Assembly: GCA_030594505.1 (NCBI GenBank)
Contig: JAUVFC010000062.1
Location: forward strand, 1 to 8,630
DNA from: Desulfobacterales bacterium
GTDB lineage: Bacteria > Desulfobacterota > Desulfobacteria > Desulfobacterales > C00003106
Direction of reading: 5' to 3'
DNA length: 8,630 nt
The notes under the pieces were generated by a model. It saw nothing but the letters and a program-made list of their open reading frames with translations, was not told the DNA's origin and ran no database searches. Made by a program: the position numbers and the translations under genes. Below are positions 1-6,722 of this stretch, piece after piece; position 1 is the stretch's first letter; each line of letters begins with the position of its first letter.

Positions 1-1056
1 AATGCTTATCAGACTGATAACAGTTCCGACAGCTGTTCCAAGCACGCCAAGCAGAAAGCCCTCGGTCACGAACAGGGCCATGATCCTACCGGGTAATGTG
101 CCAATAGCAGAAATAGTGCCGATTTCATTGATCCGCTCATATACAGCCATGATCATCACATTCATTATGCTGACCAGAACAATGGCCACAAGCATGACTT
201 TAACGAAGAAGGTCATGAGGTCAATCATTTTTGCGATATTGTAAAATGGTGACAGGTTTTCCCATGTGTGCACTTCAAGTGCCGGCTTGTCCTGTTCATT
301 CCGGAGGGATGCAAGCTCTTCCTTGAGCCTCGGAAAAACCCGGGGGAGATCATCCATGTTTTTCAGGCGGACCGCTATCTCGCCGATTTCAACTCCGGTG
401 ATGCGCAGCAACTCCCTGGCGTCATCCAAATGAATAACCCCATCCCTGCCGCCAGGGCCGGTAATACCTTCAAGGATACCGCTGACCACGAAAGTTTTTC
501 CATTGACCGATCCGTCCTTGTTATTTGCAACCAGAACAACAGTATCGCCCACCTTCACTTTCATGCCTTTGGCAATCAGTTCGGGTACGATGATTTCTCC
601 TTTCCGGAGTAAAATATCTTTCTTTTGTCCTTGAATGATACGATCGGAAAGCAGGGGAACTGTTTTGACCTCTTGCTCAGGGATGACTGCATTGAGCCTG
701 ATGTTAGTGGTTTCGGTAAAATTGCTGAACATGGCCCCAAGCTTGATCCTCATAGAGTAAGATTCAACCGCAGCCACACCGCTTAAAACCTTTTCTATCT
801 TTGCAACCTGGCGTTCGTTCAGGTTAAGATTGAGCGGAAGGTTGTCAATGGATGCCAGATAACCTCTGAGGTGAATCTGCAAATGGCCTATCATGGAGTC
901 TGTGATCTGGCCGACCATCATGTTCTTAAACGATCCTGTTACGGAAATAAAAAGCAGTACCGCCACTACACCCAGAGTAATAAGCGCCGACGTCAGTACC
1001 GTACGCCGCTGATACCGACGAAGATTGCGGGCGGCAATTTTGATGACATTAAGCAT
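1..1056 (-). CDS. ABC transporter permease, FtsX/MacB (LolC/E-like) family, C-terminus cut by window edge
   Basis: The reading frame is open from the ATG at 1056 to the window edge (352 codons, no stop), so the C-terminus lies outside. The translation starts MLNVIKIAARNLRRYQRRTV, typical of this family. A membrane helix at about residues 20-40 is followed by an extracytoplasmic MacB-type core domain (about 41-270), a second helix (about 281-303), and a third (about 325-350). Between the last two is the family's conserved segment ERINEIGTISAIGT (307-320), the coupling region that contacts the ATPase. The family drives mechanotransmission across the inner membrane, for lipoprotein release (LolCDE) or for export of peptides, drugs or other substrates (MacB-like); the substrate cannot be told here. 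The start overlaps the end of the ATPase gene by 8 bases and a GGAGGG sits just upstream (1060-1065), so translation is probably coupled. A final helix and the stop are expected to the left. The assignment to the superfamily is firm; LolC/E versus another branch is not. Confidence 0.9.
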   Translation of the reverse strand, partial: MLNVIKIAARNLRRYQRRTVLTSALITLGVVAVLLFISVTGSFKNMMVGQITDSMIGHLQIHLRGYLASIDNLPLNLNLNERQVAKIEKVLSGVAAVESYSMRIKLGAMFSNFTETTNIRLNAVIPEQEVKTVPLLSDRIIQGQKKDILLRKGEIIVPELIAKGMKVKVGDTVVLVANNKDGSVNGKTFVVSGILEGITGPGGRDGVIHLDDARELLRITGVEIGEIAVRLKNMDDLPRVFPRLKEELASLRNEQDKPALEVHTWENLSPFYNIAKMIDLMTFFVKVMLVAIVLVSIMNVMIMAVYERINEIGTISAIGTLPGRIMALFVTEGFLLGVLGTAVGTVISLISI

Positions 1057-1753
1057 GAGACCCTCCGTTGTGGTTTTGCCTTTGTAGAAGCTTACCGTCT
1101 TCAAGGGTAAAAATTGTTTCCGCGTTCTTCATCACCTTGGGGTCATGGGTGGAAAAAATAAAGGTGGAGTCAAATTCATCGCGCATCTTTTTCATAAGAT
1201 TGATAATCCGGTTTGCCGTTTCCCCGTCAAGGTTTGCGGTCGGTTCGTCGGCCAGTACCAGTTTGGCGTTAGTTACCAAGGCACGGGCAACCGCTACCCG
1301 TTGCTTTTGACCGCCCGATATCTGGTTTGGATATTTGTCGCCCTGATCCCCCATTCCAACGGCATCGAGCAGATCCTTCACCTGTTTTTTGCGCTCCGGC
1401 GCGGGCCAGTTTTGTACCATAAGCAAAGGATATTCCACATTTTCAAAGACGGTCAAGACCGGAATAAGGTTAAAGTCCTGGAACACAAAACCGATATGTT
1501 CGCCTCTGAAGCGGGCTGCCTGCCGGCGATCCATGCGGGTAATATCCTGGCCGGCAACGTGTAAAGAGCCGCTTGTCGGCGGATCAAGGCAGCCAATCAT
1601 GTTGAGCAGCGTGCTTTTACCGCTGCCGGAGGGCCCGACAAATGCAACAAATGATGCCGGCTCAATGCTGAAATTTACACCGCGAATGGCCTTAACCGTA
1701 ACCTCACCGGCCTGGTAGGTCTTTTCTAAATTGTCCGCAGTCACTAATGACAT
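1049..1753 (-). CDS. ABC transporter ATP-binding protein, LolD/MacB-type
   Basis: This 234-residue protein is a complete ATPase subunit of normal length for the family. It powers the permease encoded directly downstream. Visible motifs in order are Walker A GPSGSGKST (40-48), the Q-loop FQD (91-93), the signature ISGGQ (145-149, with Ile replacing the usual first Leu, which is common), Walker B LVLADE (165-170) with the catalytic Glu170, the D-loop region ANLD (173-176) and the switch His203 in STHD. All catalytic residues are present. The ATG at 1753 is preceded by AAGGG, a reasonable ribosome binding site. The stop codon lies inside the start of the permease gene, an 8-base overlap typical of subunits made in fixed ratio. 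The family includes LolD (lipoprotein release), MacB ATPase domains and FtsE. The separate ATPase and permease polypeptides argue against a MacB fusion. The exact substrate is unknown. Confidence 0.93.
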   Translation of the reverse strand: MSLVTADNLEKTYQAGEVTVKAIRGVNFSIEPASFVAFVGPSGSGKSTLLNMIGCLDPPTSGSLHVAGQDITRMDRRQAARFRGEHIGFVFQDFNLIPVLTVFENVEYPLLMVQNWPAPERKKQVKDLLDAVGMGDQGDKYPNQISGGQKQRVAVARALVTNAKLVLADEPTANLDGETANRIINLMKKMRDEFDSTFIFSTHDPKVMKNAETIFTLEDGKLLQRQNHNGGSHA

Positions 1754-1809
1754 GATTTTTCCCTTTTTGAGAATGTTTTTTCAGCAAGTATCTAATGATA
1801 CAATGATTT

Positions 1810-1852
1810 CGTATAAATTGCCACCTAAGAAAAGCAACAGAGTTGTTGTCAA
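1810..1852 (-). promoter_or_regulatory. Candidate promoter of the ABC transporter operon
   Basis: On the minus strand a TTGCTT (1837-1832) is separated by 16 bases from TATACG (1815-1810), about 57 bases upstream of the ATPase start codon. A perfect TTGACA (1852-1847) lies slightly further upstream, but the hexamer 17 bases after it (CTTAGG) is a poor -10. Either could contribute. The call is inference from sequence only. Confidence 0.35.
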
Positions 1853-1880
1853 GCTCGGGAGTCGTCTCCCTCTCCCGGGC
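1853..1880 (-). terminator. Hairpin between helicase gene and ABC operon (possible terminator)
   Basis: GCTCGGGAG (1853-1861) can pair with CTCCCGGGC (1872-1880), giving a 9-base-pair stem with one G-U pair and a 10-base loop. It lies 161 bases beyond the helicase stop codon, just upstream of the candidate promoter of the ABC operon. No clear U-run follows it on the minus strand, so it may be a weak terminator, an operator or chance. The rest of the 287-base gap (1754-2040) holds no gene that I can support; its right end carries the heptamer tract described separately. Confidence 0.3.
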
Positions 1881-2017
1881 AGCGCTGGGATATCGGGACA
1901 CGGGCCGGATATGAAAAAGCGGTCCAACATTTTAACTCCGTGCGGCTCTCTCAAATTTTTTATAGCAAGAAGGGGTGGAGTGGACGTTAGGGGGCGTTCT
2001 TCATTTTATAAGTTGCC

Positions 2018-2038
2018 CAACGGACAACAAGCAACGGA
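2018..2038 (+). repeat. Heptamer-periodic tract A (3 units)
   Basis: Three consecutive 7-base units (CAACGGA, CAACAAG, CAACGGA) follow one another in exact register and end two bases before the helicase stop codon. They fit the consensus (C/T)AACNNG seen, more loosely, in two other intergenic tracts of the window (4067-4087 and 8012-8067). Confidence 0.6.
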
Positions 2039-2040
2039 CA

Positions 2041-4023
2041 TTACTTTTTATTGATCCGTTCAAAGAACTCTCTTACCGTATCCAGGGCCCCGGTGCGTGA
2101 ACAGGGCGGAAGCGCTTGCATAAAAAAACGGCCGTAACCCTTTGTGTGAATTCGAGGGTCTAAGACAGCGACCATTCCGGTATCCTTTTGGGTTCGGATC
2201 AGTCGTCCGAAACCCTGTTTGAAAAGGATGACCGCCTGCGGCACCTGATACGTCATAAAAGGATTTTTGTTCGCTTTTCGAATCTGTTCCAGTTTTGCCT
2301 GTGTAATCGGGTCGTCCGGCACGGCAAAAGGGAGCTTGGTGATCACCACACATTCAAGGGCCTTTCCCGGCACATCGATCCCCAGCCAGAAACTCGACTT
2401 GCCGAAAAGGACCGGGTTTTCAGTATGTTTAAACCTTTCAAGCAAGGCAAAACGGGGCATGTCTCCCTGCCTCAGAAGCGTCATGCCTGGAAGGACATCC
2501 TTAAGTTCATCATATGTCCTGTTGAGTAGATGATAGCTGGTAAAAAGGACAAAGGCCCTCCCCCCGCAAATGGCAAGAAGCTCTTTTACCATTTCCGGGA
2601 CCCTGGCGTTAAACTTCTGATTTTCGAGACCCGGATCAGGCATATCCCTTATGCTGTAGAGCAGCGCATGATTTTGATAATCAAAAGGGGAGTCGACCTT
2701 TAGTTCGTCTCCCTCCTCAAGCCCGATACGTCCTTTAAGAAATTCAAAAGAACCTCCTGCGGAAAGGGTCGCCGAAGTCAGGATAACCCGGGATGTCTCA
2801 TCAAATATCTCCTGTTTTAAAATCGGCGCTATCTCTATCGGGACCATCTTGGCCGCCACCCGGTGTCCACCCTTTCTCCTTTTCTGAATGTCCACCCAGT
2901 AGACATGATTTTCAAGGGTTTGGCTTAAAAAAATTTCGAGATCGCTTCCGATCTCCACACACCGCACGCGGGCCGCATCAAGTTCGGTCCTGTCCTCTTC
3001 ATCCCTGGTCTCGTCCAGGAGCTTTCCGATGATGTGATGAAACTCCTTTAAAGGATCGGCCAGGGTGTCGGGCACAAAGTCTTTGGCCAGAATCCTGTGT
3101 GTGCCGGGTTTCCCCTCCAGTTTTATCAGAATATCTCCAAAAAACTGCCTCTGTCCGATATCGACCCGCTCAATTATATTTTGCACTTCGCTGGAAAGGG
3201 CTTCAGGGATCTTTGCGTATGAAAGGAACCCCTTTTTCGTCTTTGGATTGTATATCCTGTCAGTCAGATACTTCAGTCGAAAGTTCGAGACTTCACTTCC
3301 CAAATAGTTGGTCGCGACATCCTCGATCAAATGGGCCTCGTCAAATACAATGGCGTCATATTTCGGAAGTACGCGATAGCCGGAAGCGATATTCGCAAAA
3401 AAGAGATGGTGGTTGACCACTAATATCTGCGCGTGTTGTGCCTTTTTCCGGGCATGAGTATAAAAGCACCGATCAAAATAGGTGCACTTCTTCCCCATGC
3501 AAAGTTCTGTCTGCCGGCAAAGTTCATGCCACATGCCGGGCAGCACCTCAAAATCGAGTTCAGACCGTATCCCCTGTTTCGCGGTAACCGACCATTTGAG
3601 GACACGGTCCAATGTACGGAGATGTTCCTTGCTGTCAAAGAGCCCCGCGTTTGTCGACCGATAAAGCCTCCTTAGACACAAATAGTTCTCGCTCCCCATA
3701 AAAAGGGAGTACTGAAAATCGATTCCAAGCGCCTTTTCCAAAAAAGGGAGGTCCTTTCGGACCAATTGTTCCTGCAGCGTCTTGGTATAGGTAGAGACAA
3801 GTGCTTTTTTTTGCTCATTTTTTGTCCATGCGATAAAGGGAATCAGATAAGCAAGGCTCTTGCCCACGCCAGTGCCCGCTTCCACCACTAAGTGACGTTC
3901 GTTTTCAATCGAACGAGCTACCGCCTCTGCCATGGCGATCTGCTCATGGCGCACTTCGTATGAGTCAAGGTGCTTTGAAAGAAGCCCTTTAGAGCCCATT
4001 ATGGACCGGATATTCGGTTTCAT
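2041..4023 (-). CDS. dinG: ATP-dependent DNA helicase, DinG/XPD family with Fe-S cluster motif
   Basis: This 660-residue superfamily 2 helicase belongs to the XPD/DinG group, which unwinds DNA 5' to 3' and acts on R-loops, forks and damage-linked structures. Motif I is EAGTGVGKS (48-56) and motif II is DEAH (228-231). Further motifs are LTSATL (415-420), VLFTSY (492-497), FWLGIDVPG (545-553) and motif VI QGFGRLIR (603-610) with both arginines. Four cysteines, C116, C175, C180 and C186, reproduce the spacing of the 4Fe-4S ligands of E. coli DinG (long gap, then 5 and 6), so an Fe-S cluster is expected; C169 is an extra nearby cysteine. No exonuclease domain is fused at the N-terminus, unlike Firmicute DinG. 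The ATG at 4023 is the first in frame after a stop six codons upstream. No good ribosome binding site precedes it, but the N-terminus aligns well with the helicase core. The product could equally be called YoaA-like; the symbol is by family only. Confidence 0.92.
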   Translation of the reverse strand: MKPNIRSIMGSKGLLSKHLDSYEVRHEQIAMAEAVARSIENERHLVVEAGTGVGKSLAYLIPFIAWTKNEQKKALVSTYTKTLQEQLVRKDLPFLEKALGIDFQYSLFMGSENYLCLRRLYRSTNAGLFDSKEHLRTLDRVLKWSVTAKQGIRSELDFEVLPGMWHELCRQTELCMGKKCTYFDRCFYTHARKKAQHAQILVVNHHLFFANIASGYRVLPKYDAIVFDEAHLIEDVATNYLGSEVSNFRLKYLTDRIYNPKTKKGFLSYAKIPEALSSEVQNIIERVDIGQRQFFGDILIKLEGKPGTHRILAKDFVPDTLADPLKEFHHIIGKLLDETRDEEDRTELDAARVRCVEIGSDLEIFLSQTLENHVYWVDIQKRRKGGHRVAAKMVPIEIAPILKQEIFDETSRVILTSATLSAGGSFEFLKGRIGLEEGDELKVDSPFDYQNHALLYSIRDMPDPGLENQKFNARVPEMVKELLAICGGRAFVLFTSYHLLNRTYDELKDVLPGMTLLRQGDMPRFALLERFKHTENPVLFGKSSFWLGIDVPGKALECVVITKLPFAVPDDPITQAKLEQIRKANKNPFMTYQVPQAVILFKQGFGRLIRTQKDTGMVAVLDPRIHTKGYGRFFMQALPPCSRTGALDTVREFFERINKK

Positions 4024-4066
4024 TTCGTGAGGAAGGTATCAAAAAAAGAGGGGTATGTAAATATGC

Positions 4067-4087
4067 CTGTTGTCGGGTTGCGGGTTG
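4067..4087 (-). repeat. Heptamer-periodic tract B (3 units)
   Basis: Read on the minus strand, two copies of CAACCCG are followed by ACAACAG, in exact 7-base register. The tract lies 44 bases upstream of the helicase start codon, in the divergent gap. It resembles tracts A and C. Confidence 0.55.
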
Positions 4088-4107
4088 CGAGAATTGCTGT
4101 TCTGGAA

Positions 4108-4136
4108 TTGACACACAAAAGGCTTTTTCTTATATT
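4108..4136 (+). promoter_or_regulatory. Strong sigma-70 type promoter for the coiled-coil protein gene
   Basis: A perfect -35 TTGACA (4108-4113) is separated by 17 bases from a -10 TATATT (4131-4136, one mismatch to consensus). Transcription would start near 4143, giving a leader of about 60 bases before the ATG at 4206. This is the best-matched housekeeping promoter in the window. No convincing promoter for the divergent helicase was found. Confidence 0.75.
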
Positions 4137-4149
4137 GATTAGTATTGGT

Positions 4150-4174
4150 TGATGGTCTCGTAAAAAAGTCATCA
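4150..4174 (+). other. Small inverted repeat in the leader of the coiled-coil gene
   Basis: TGATG (4150-4154) and CATCA (4170-4174) flank an A-rich core containing TCGTAAAAAAGTC. It would sit in the 5' untranslated leader. The arms are only five bases, so chance is possible. The core reminds me of dispersed elements in deltaproteobacterial genomes, but I cannot verify that here. Confidence 0.3.
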
Positions 4175-4205
4175 ATAGTTATCCGACAAGAAAGGTTAAA
4201 ACAAC

Positions 4206-4970
4206 ATGGCGCTCAAAGAACCAAAACCCATAAAAGATCCCCCTTTGGATAATTTTGCCCAAGAGGAATTTCAGGATAACCTGCTGGATAAAATGAACTT
4301 CCGTCTCACGTTCCTGTCTGTTATTCTCCCGATTGTGCTCATCGTCGGGCTGGTGTTCAGCTATTTTGCAATGGATTATAAGATACGCGAAAAGCATAAC
4401 GCAACGCTAAAGAACGTGGCCGTTATTTCGCAAGACATAGAAGAGTTAAAAACATTTTTTTCAGAGCAGACGTCGGAATCCAAAAAATCACTGATGGACA
4501 GGATCGCGGTCTTTAACCGAACATTAAACAGGATCCGAAAGGATATAAAAAAGCAAGCCGCCACTCTGCAAGATCTGAAAAAGACAAAACCCGATAAAAA
4601 GGCTGTGCGCGGAATCGTAAAGAAAGAATTAAGCGGAATCGCTAAATCCCTTGACGCTGTACGGGGTAATGTAAAAAAACGACAAAAGGCTCTCAAGAAG
4701 CTGGACAAAACTCTAAACCTCCTGAAGAAGCGTCTAAAAAAACAGGAATCAGCTATCCGGAATCTGTCTAAAACAAAGGCGGACATGAAAAGTTTAGATA
4801 AACATTATAAGGAACAGAAACAATTAAATGACAAAGTTCAGTTCCTTGAACTGGAACTTCGACTGCTGAAAAGTCGGATCCGATCTACCGACACCACTGC
4901 GTCTCCTCCCTCTGAAAAGGGACCTGCCAGTAAAAAAGAAAGCTTTATTGAAGAAGATATAACACAATAA
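4206..4970 (+). CDS. Membrane-anchored coiled-coil protein of unknown function
   Basis: I do not recognise a named family. The 254-residue product has a short acidic/proline-containing cytoplasmic start (1-31), one clear membrane helix (about 33-55, rich in Leu, Val and Ile) and a long Lys/Arg/Leu-rich region (about 65-226) predicted by eye to be a coiled coil. It ends in a Ser/Pro/Lys tail (227-254). The hydrophobic segment is not cleavable in appearance, so the long domain probably projects from the inner membrane. Within the coil a motif recurs 53 residues apart (DLKKTKPDKK at 123-132 and NLSKTKADMK at 176-185), suggesting internal duplication. The ATG at 4206 follows AAAGG at 4191-4195 with a 10-base spacer, a weak site, but the strong promoter upstream supports the gene. 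The gene reads in the same direction as the membrane protein/vWA pair but is separated from it by 294 bases and its own promoter. Similar architectures occur in scaffold or envelope-spacing proteins; function is not inferred. Confidence 0.8.
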   Translation: MALKEPKPIKDPPLDNFAQEEFQDNLLDKMNFRLTFLSVILPIVLIVGLVFSYFAMDYKIREKHNATLKNVAVISQDIEELKTFFSEQTSESKKSLMDRIAVFNRTLNRIRKDIKKQAATLQDLKKTKPDKKAVRGIVKKELSGIAKSLDAVRGNVKKRQKALKKLDKTLNLLKKRLKKQESAIRNLSKTKADMKSLDKHYKEQKQLNDKVQFLELELRLLKSRIRSTDTTASPPSEKGPASKKESFIEEDITQ

Positions 4971-5191
4971 AATCGCTGACCCGGCAAAAGTCTCTTTGGA
5001 GTCCCTTTGGTCCAATGAATTGATCGGAAAATTTATAAAAAACCATACACTTCGTCCGGTTTTAGTCTTTTTGAGCGCTCCTGGAAACGAAAAAAACAGG
5101 CTGTTGTTTTCATAAATCTATAACTGCCTCTTATGTTTGCTGTTTTTACAGGACATGTTTTTGTTCAACATCTCTACGACATCGGGACATT
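4971..5191. other. Non-coding gap upstream of the sigma-54 promoter
   Basis: No coding region is supported here. A minus-strand frame covering 4824-5015 is only a shadow of the coiled-coil gene running into the gap. The stretch has a TTGGA/TCCAA pair around 4996-5015 and an inverted repeat at 5095-5105 (listed separately), but no intrinsic terminator with a U-run for the preceding gene. Confidence 0.5.
5093..5110. promoter_or_regulatory. Inverted repeat, possible upstream activator site
   Basis: AACAG (5095-5099) and CTGTT (5101-5105) form a perfect inverted repeat around one base, flanked by A-rich and T-rich sequence. It lies about 90-100 bases upstream of the sigma-54 element, a usual distance for sites of bacterial enhancer-binding proteins. 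The short arms mean this is only a candidate. Confidence 0.3.
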
Positions 5192-5207
5192 TGGCATGAA
5201 CTTTGCG
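5192..5207 (+). promoter_or_regulatory. Sigma-54 (RpoN) promoter for the membrane protein/vWA operon
   Basis: TGGCATGAACTTTGCG matches the sigma-54 pattern TGGCAC-N5-TTGCA, with the invariant GG (5193-5194) and GC (5205-5206) at the required 12-base spacing and a T or A only at tolerated positions. Transcription would start near 5218, about 47 bases before the ATG at 5265. No sigma-70 promoter of comparable quality is seen in the gap. Such promoters need an AAA+ activator, which is not encoded in this window. Confidence 0.7.
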
Positions 5208-5250
5208 AGTCTTCTTGTGGATCTTGCCGCGAACATTTGAAAAACTTATC

Positions 5251-5257
5251 AAGGAGG
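5251..5257 (+). promoter_or_regulatory. Strong ribosome binding site
   Basis: AAGGAGG is a full match to the Shine-Dalgarno core and ends seven bases before the ATG at 5265. It fixes the start of the membrane protein gene and predicts efficient translation, unlike most other starts in the window. Confidence 0.9.
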
Positions 5258-5264
5258 AAAAATA

Positions 5265-6722
5265 ATGGACGGTTTAAAATTCTTCTATCTTTGGCCGGAC
5301 AATCAGCTTTTATCTCTCATGGTCCTCTATATTGCAACTGTCTTTTTCTTCTACACTGCACGCCACCCTGTCTGCCGGGCAATACGCGCCACAGCGCGTA
5401 TTGTGAGTAACTGCTTGAGGTTTGCGGCCAAATGGACTATGAAATCGGCTGAAGCTTTGAGAAAACGAAACCAGGGCGTTATCGCTGAGCTGGGCGCTCA
5501 GGAAACAGAACATCAAATCGAGCGGGAATTTAGTCGCATCGAATCGATTGCGACACAGGACCTGGCAAATTATCCCGAACTTCACCGGAAACTGAGCGAC
5601 CAGATCGCAAGAATCAATGCAGATTATCAGGAGTGTGGCGAGGCCCCTCCGCCTCTTCCGGAGTGGGCCGAAGCCGTAACGGCTATCGCCGGCGCTAAGC
5701 CGTCTCAAGATTCAATGGTTGCGAAGGTGTTGGGAGAGATCCATAAGACCATTACAGCATCCCAAAAAAAAGCGGAAAAAGCATACATAAAATCAAGCGC
5801 GGAGCGCCACAAGATTCTGACGACACTGATGCCGTTCTGGCGCAGCCTCACCAAGACCCTCAAACGTGTTGAGAAAATGATCACCGGCGTTAAGGCAAGT
5901 TCGAGAAAGATCGACGGATATATGACAACCTATGAAAATATCCGAAAGAACGATAATCAGACAGAGCGAGTGTTAGCCTCATCTTTTTTAAATCAGTTCC
6001 TGACCTCTCTCCTGGTATTGATAGTGGCCTGCGGCGGGGCGTTCATCAATTTTAACCTGATTGCGGTCCCAATGTCCGAGATGGTAGGAGGGGCCAACTA
6101 TGTCGCAGGTATGCGCATAGCAGACTTATCCGCATTGGTATTGGTCTTAATGGAGGCGGCTACCGGATTATTTCTTATGGAATCGCTGGGAATCACTCAT
6201 CTGTTTCCTGTTATCGGTTACTTGAAAGACCGGAGGCGGCGTCTGTTGATGCTTATAGCCGGAAGTGGGTTGTTGTTTCTGGCTGTTGTGGAGTCCTCTC
6301 TGGCCCTTCTGCGTGACCATATTGTAGCGGACAATGCCGCCCTCAAACAAGCCCTTGCGGGCGCTTCCATGGATGCCATGCCTTTGGCCGACAGCATGAT
6401 TCCGACTATCGGCCAGATGATGCTCGGCTTTATTCTTCCGTGGATACTGGCAATGATCGCCATTCCTCTGGAAGTCTTTATACGGTCTTCCAGAGTAGTT
6501 GTGGGGGATGTCATGGTGTTGGCCATCAAGTGTGCGGCGCTTTTGCAGCGTGTTCTGGCCAATGTGATAAATAGCCTGGGTTCTTTCCTGATCGGTCTCT
6601 ATGATGTGTATATCTTCTTCCCGCTCTGGGTGGAAAACACAATTAAGTCTGCTAAGGGAAATCAGTCATCGCCTTCTTCCAGGGAGGCACATCCGGAACC
6701 AATGAAAGGAGAAGCGATATGA
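5265..6722 (+). CDS. Multi-pass membrane protein of unknown function with large N-terminal charged domain
   Basis: No named family is recognised. The 485-residue product opens with a membrane helix (about 14-31), followed by some 200 mostly helical, charged residues (35-238) with a proline-rich PPPLP break (128-132). This part is probably cytoplasmic and partly coiled coil. A C-terminal membrane domain follows, with helices at about 242-268, 286-308, 326-349 and 382-406. One or two more hydrophobic or amphipathic segments lie between 412 and 455. The tail (460-485) is polar. The Arg-rich loop DRRRR (322-326) suggests a cytoplasmic side. Start choice is secured by the AAGGAGG site. The gene ends in an ATGA overlap with the vWA gene, so the two proteins are probably made together and may interact. 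A sigma-54 promoter upstream implies activator-dependent expression. Hypothetical role: membrane platform for the vWA partner; this is inference from gene order only. Confidence 0.85.
   Translation: MDGLKFFYLWPDNQLLSLMVLYIATVFFFYTARHPVCRAIRATARIVSNCLRFAAKWTMKSAEALRKRNQGVIAELGAQETEHQIEREFSRIESIATQDLANYPELHRKLSDQIARINADYQECGEAPPPLPEWAEAVTAIAGAKPSQDSMVAKVLGEIHKTITASQKKAEKAYIKSSAERHKILTTLMPFWRSLTKTLKRVEKMITGVKASSRKIDGYMTTYENIRKNDNQTERVLASSFLNQFLTSLLVLIVACGGAFINFNLIAVPMSEMVGGANYVAGMRIADLSALVLVLMEAATGLFLMESLGITHLFPVIGYLKDRRRRLLMLIAGSGLLFLAVVESSLALLRDHIVADNAALKQALAGASMDAMPLADSMIPTIGQMMLGFILPWILAMIAIPLEVFIRSSRVVVGDVMVLAIKCAALLQRVLANVINSLGSFLIGLYDVYIFFPLWVENTIKSAKGNQSSPSSREAHPEPMKGEAI

Noticed and set aside
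268..612. 114-codon open frame on the plus strand at the left end
   Set aside because: It is antisense to the FtsX-type permease, whose translation shows clear family features; no start signal is seen.
1145..1564. 139-codon open frame on the plus strand inside the ABC ATPase gene
   Set aside because: The opposite strand encodes a complete ATPase with all motifs, so this is a shadow frame.
2018..2038. Possible CRISPR or phage attachment site in the heptamer tract
   Set aside because: Units are only 7 bases with no spacers, and no integrase or cas gene is present.
4376..4786. 136-codon open frame on the minus strand opposite the coiled-coil gene
   Set aside because: It is rich in Arg, Phe and Ser as expected from the complement of a Lys-rich gene, has no ribosome binding site or domain, and the plus-strand frame has a promoter and membrane helix.
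5310..5708. 132-codon minus-strand frame opposite the membrane protein gene
   Set aside because: No ribosome binding site and no recognisable domain; the plus-strand gene has a strong start signal.
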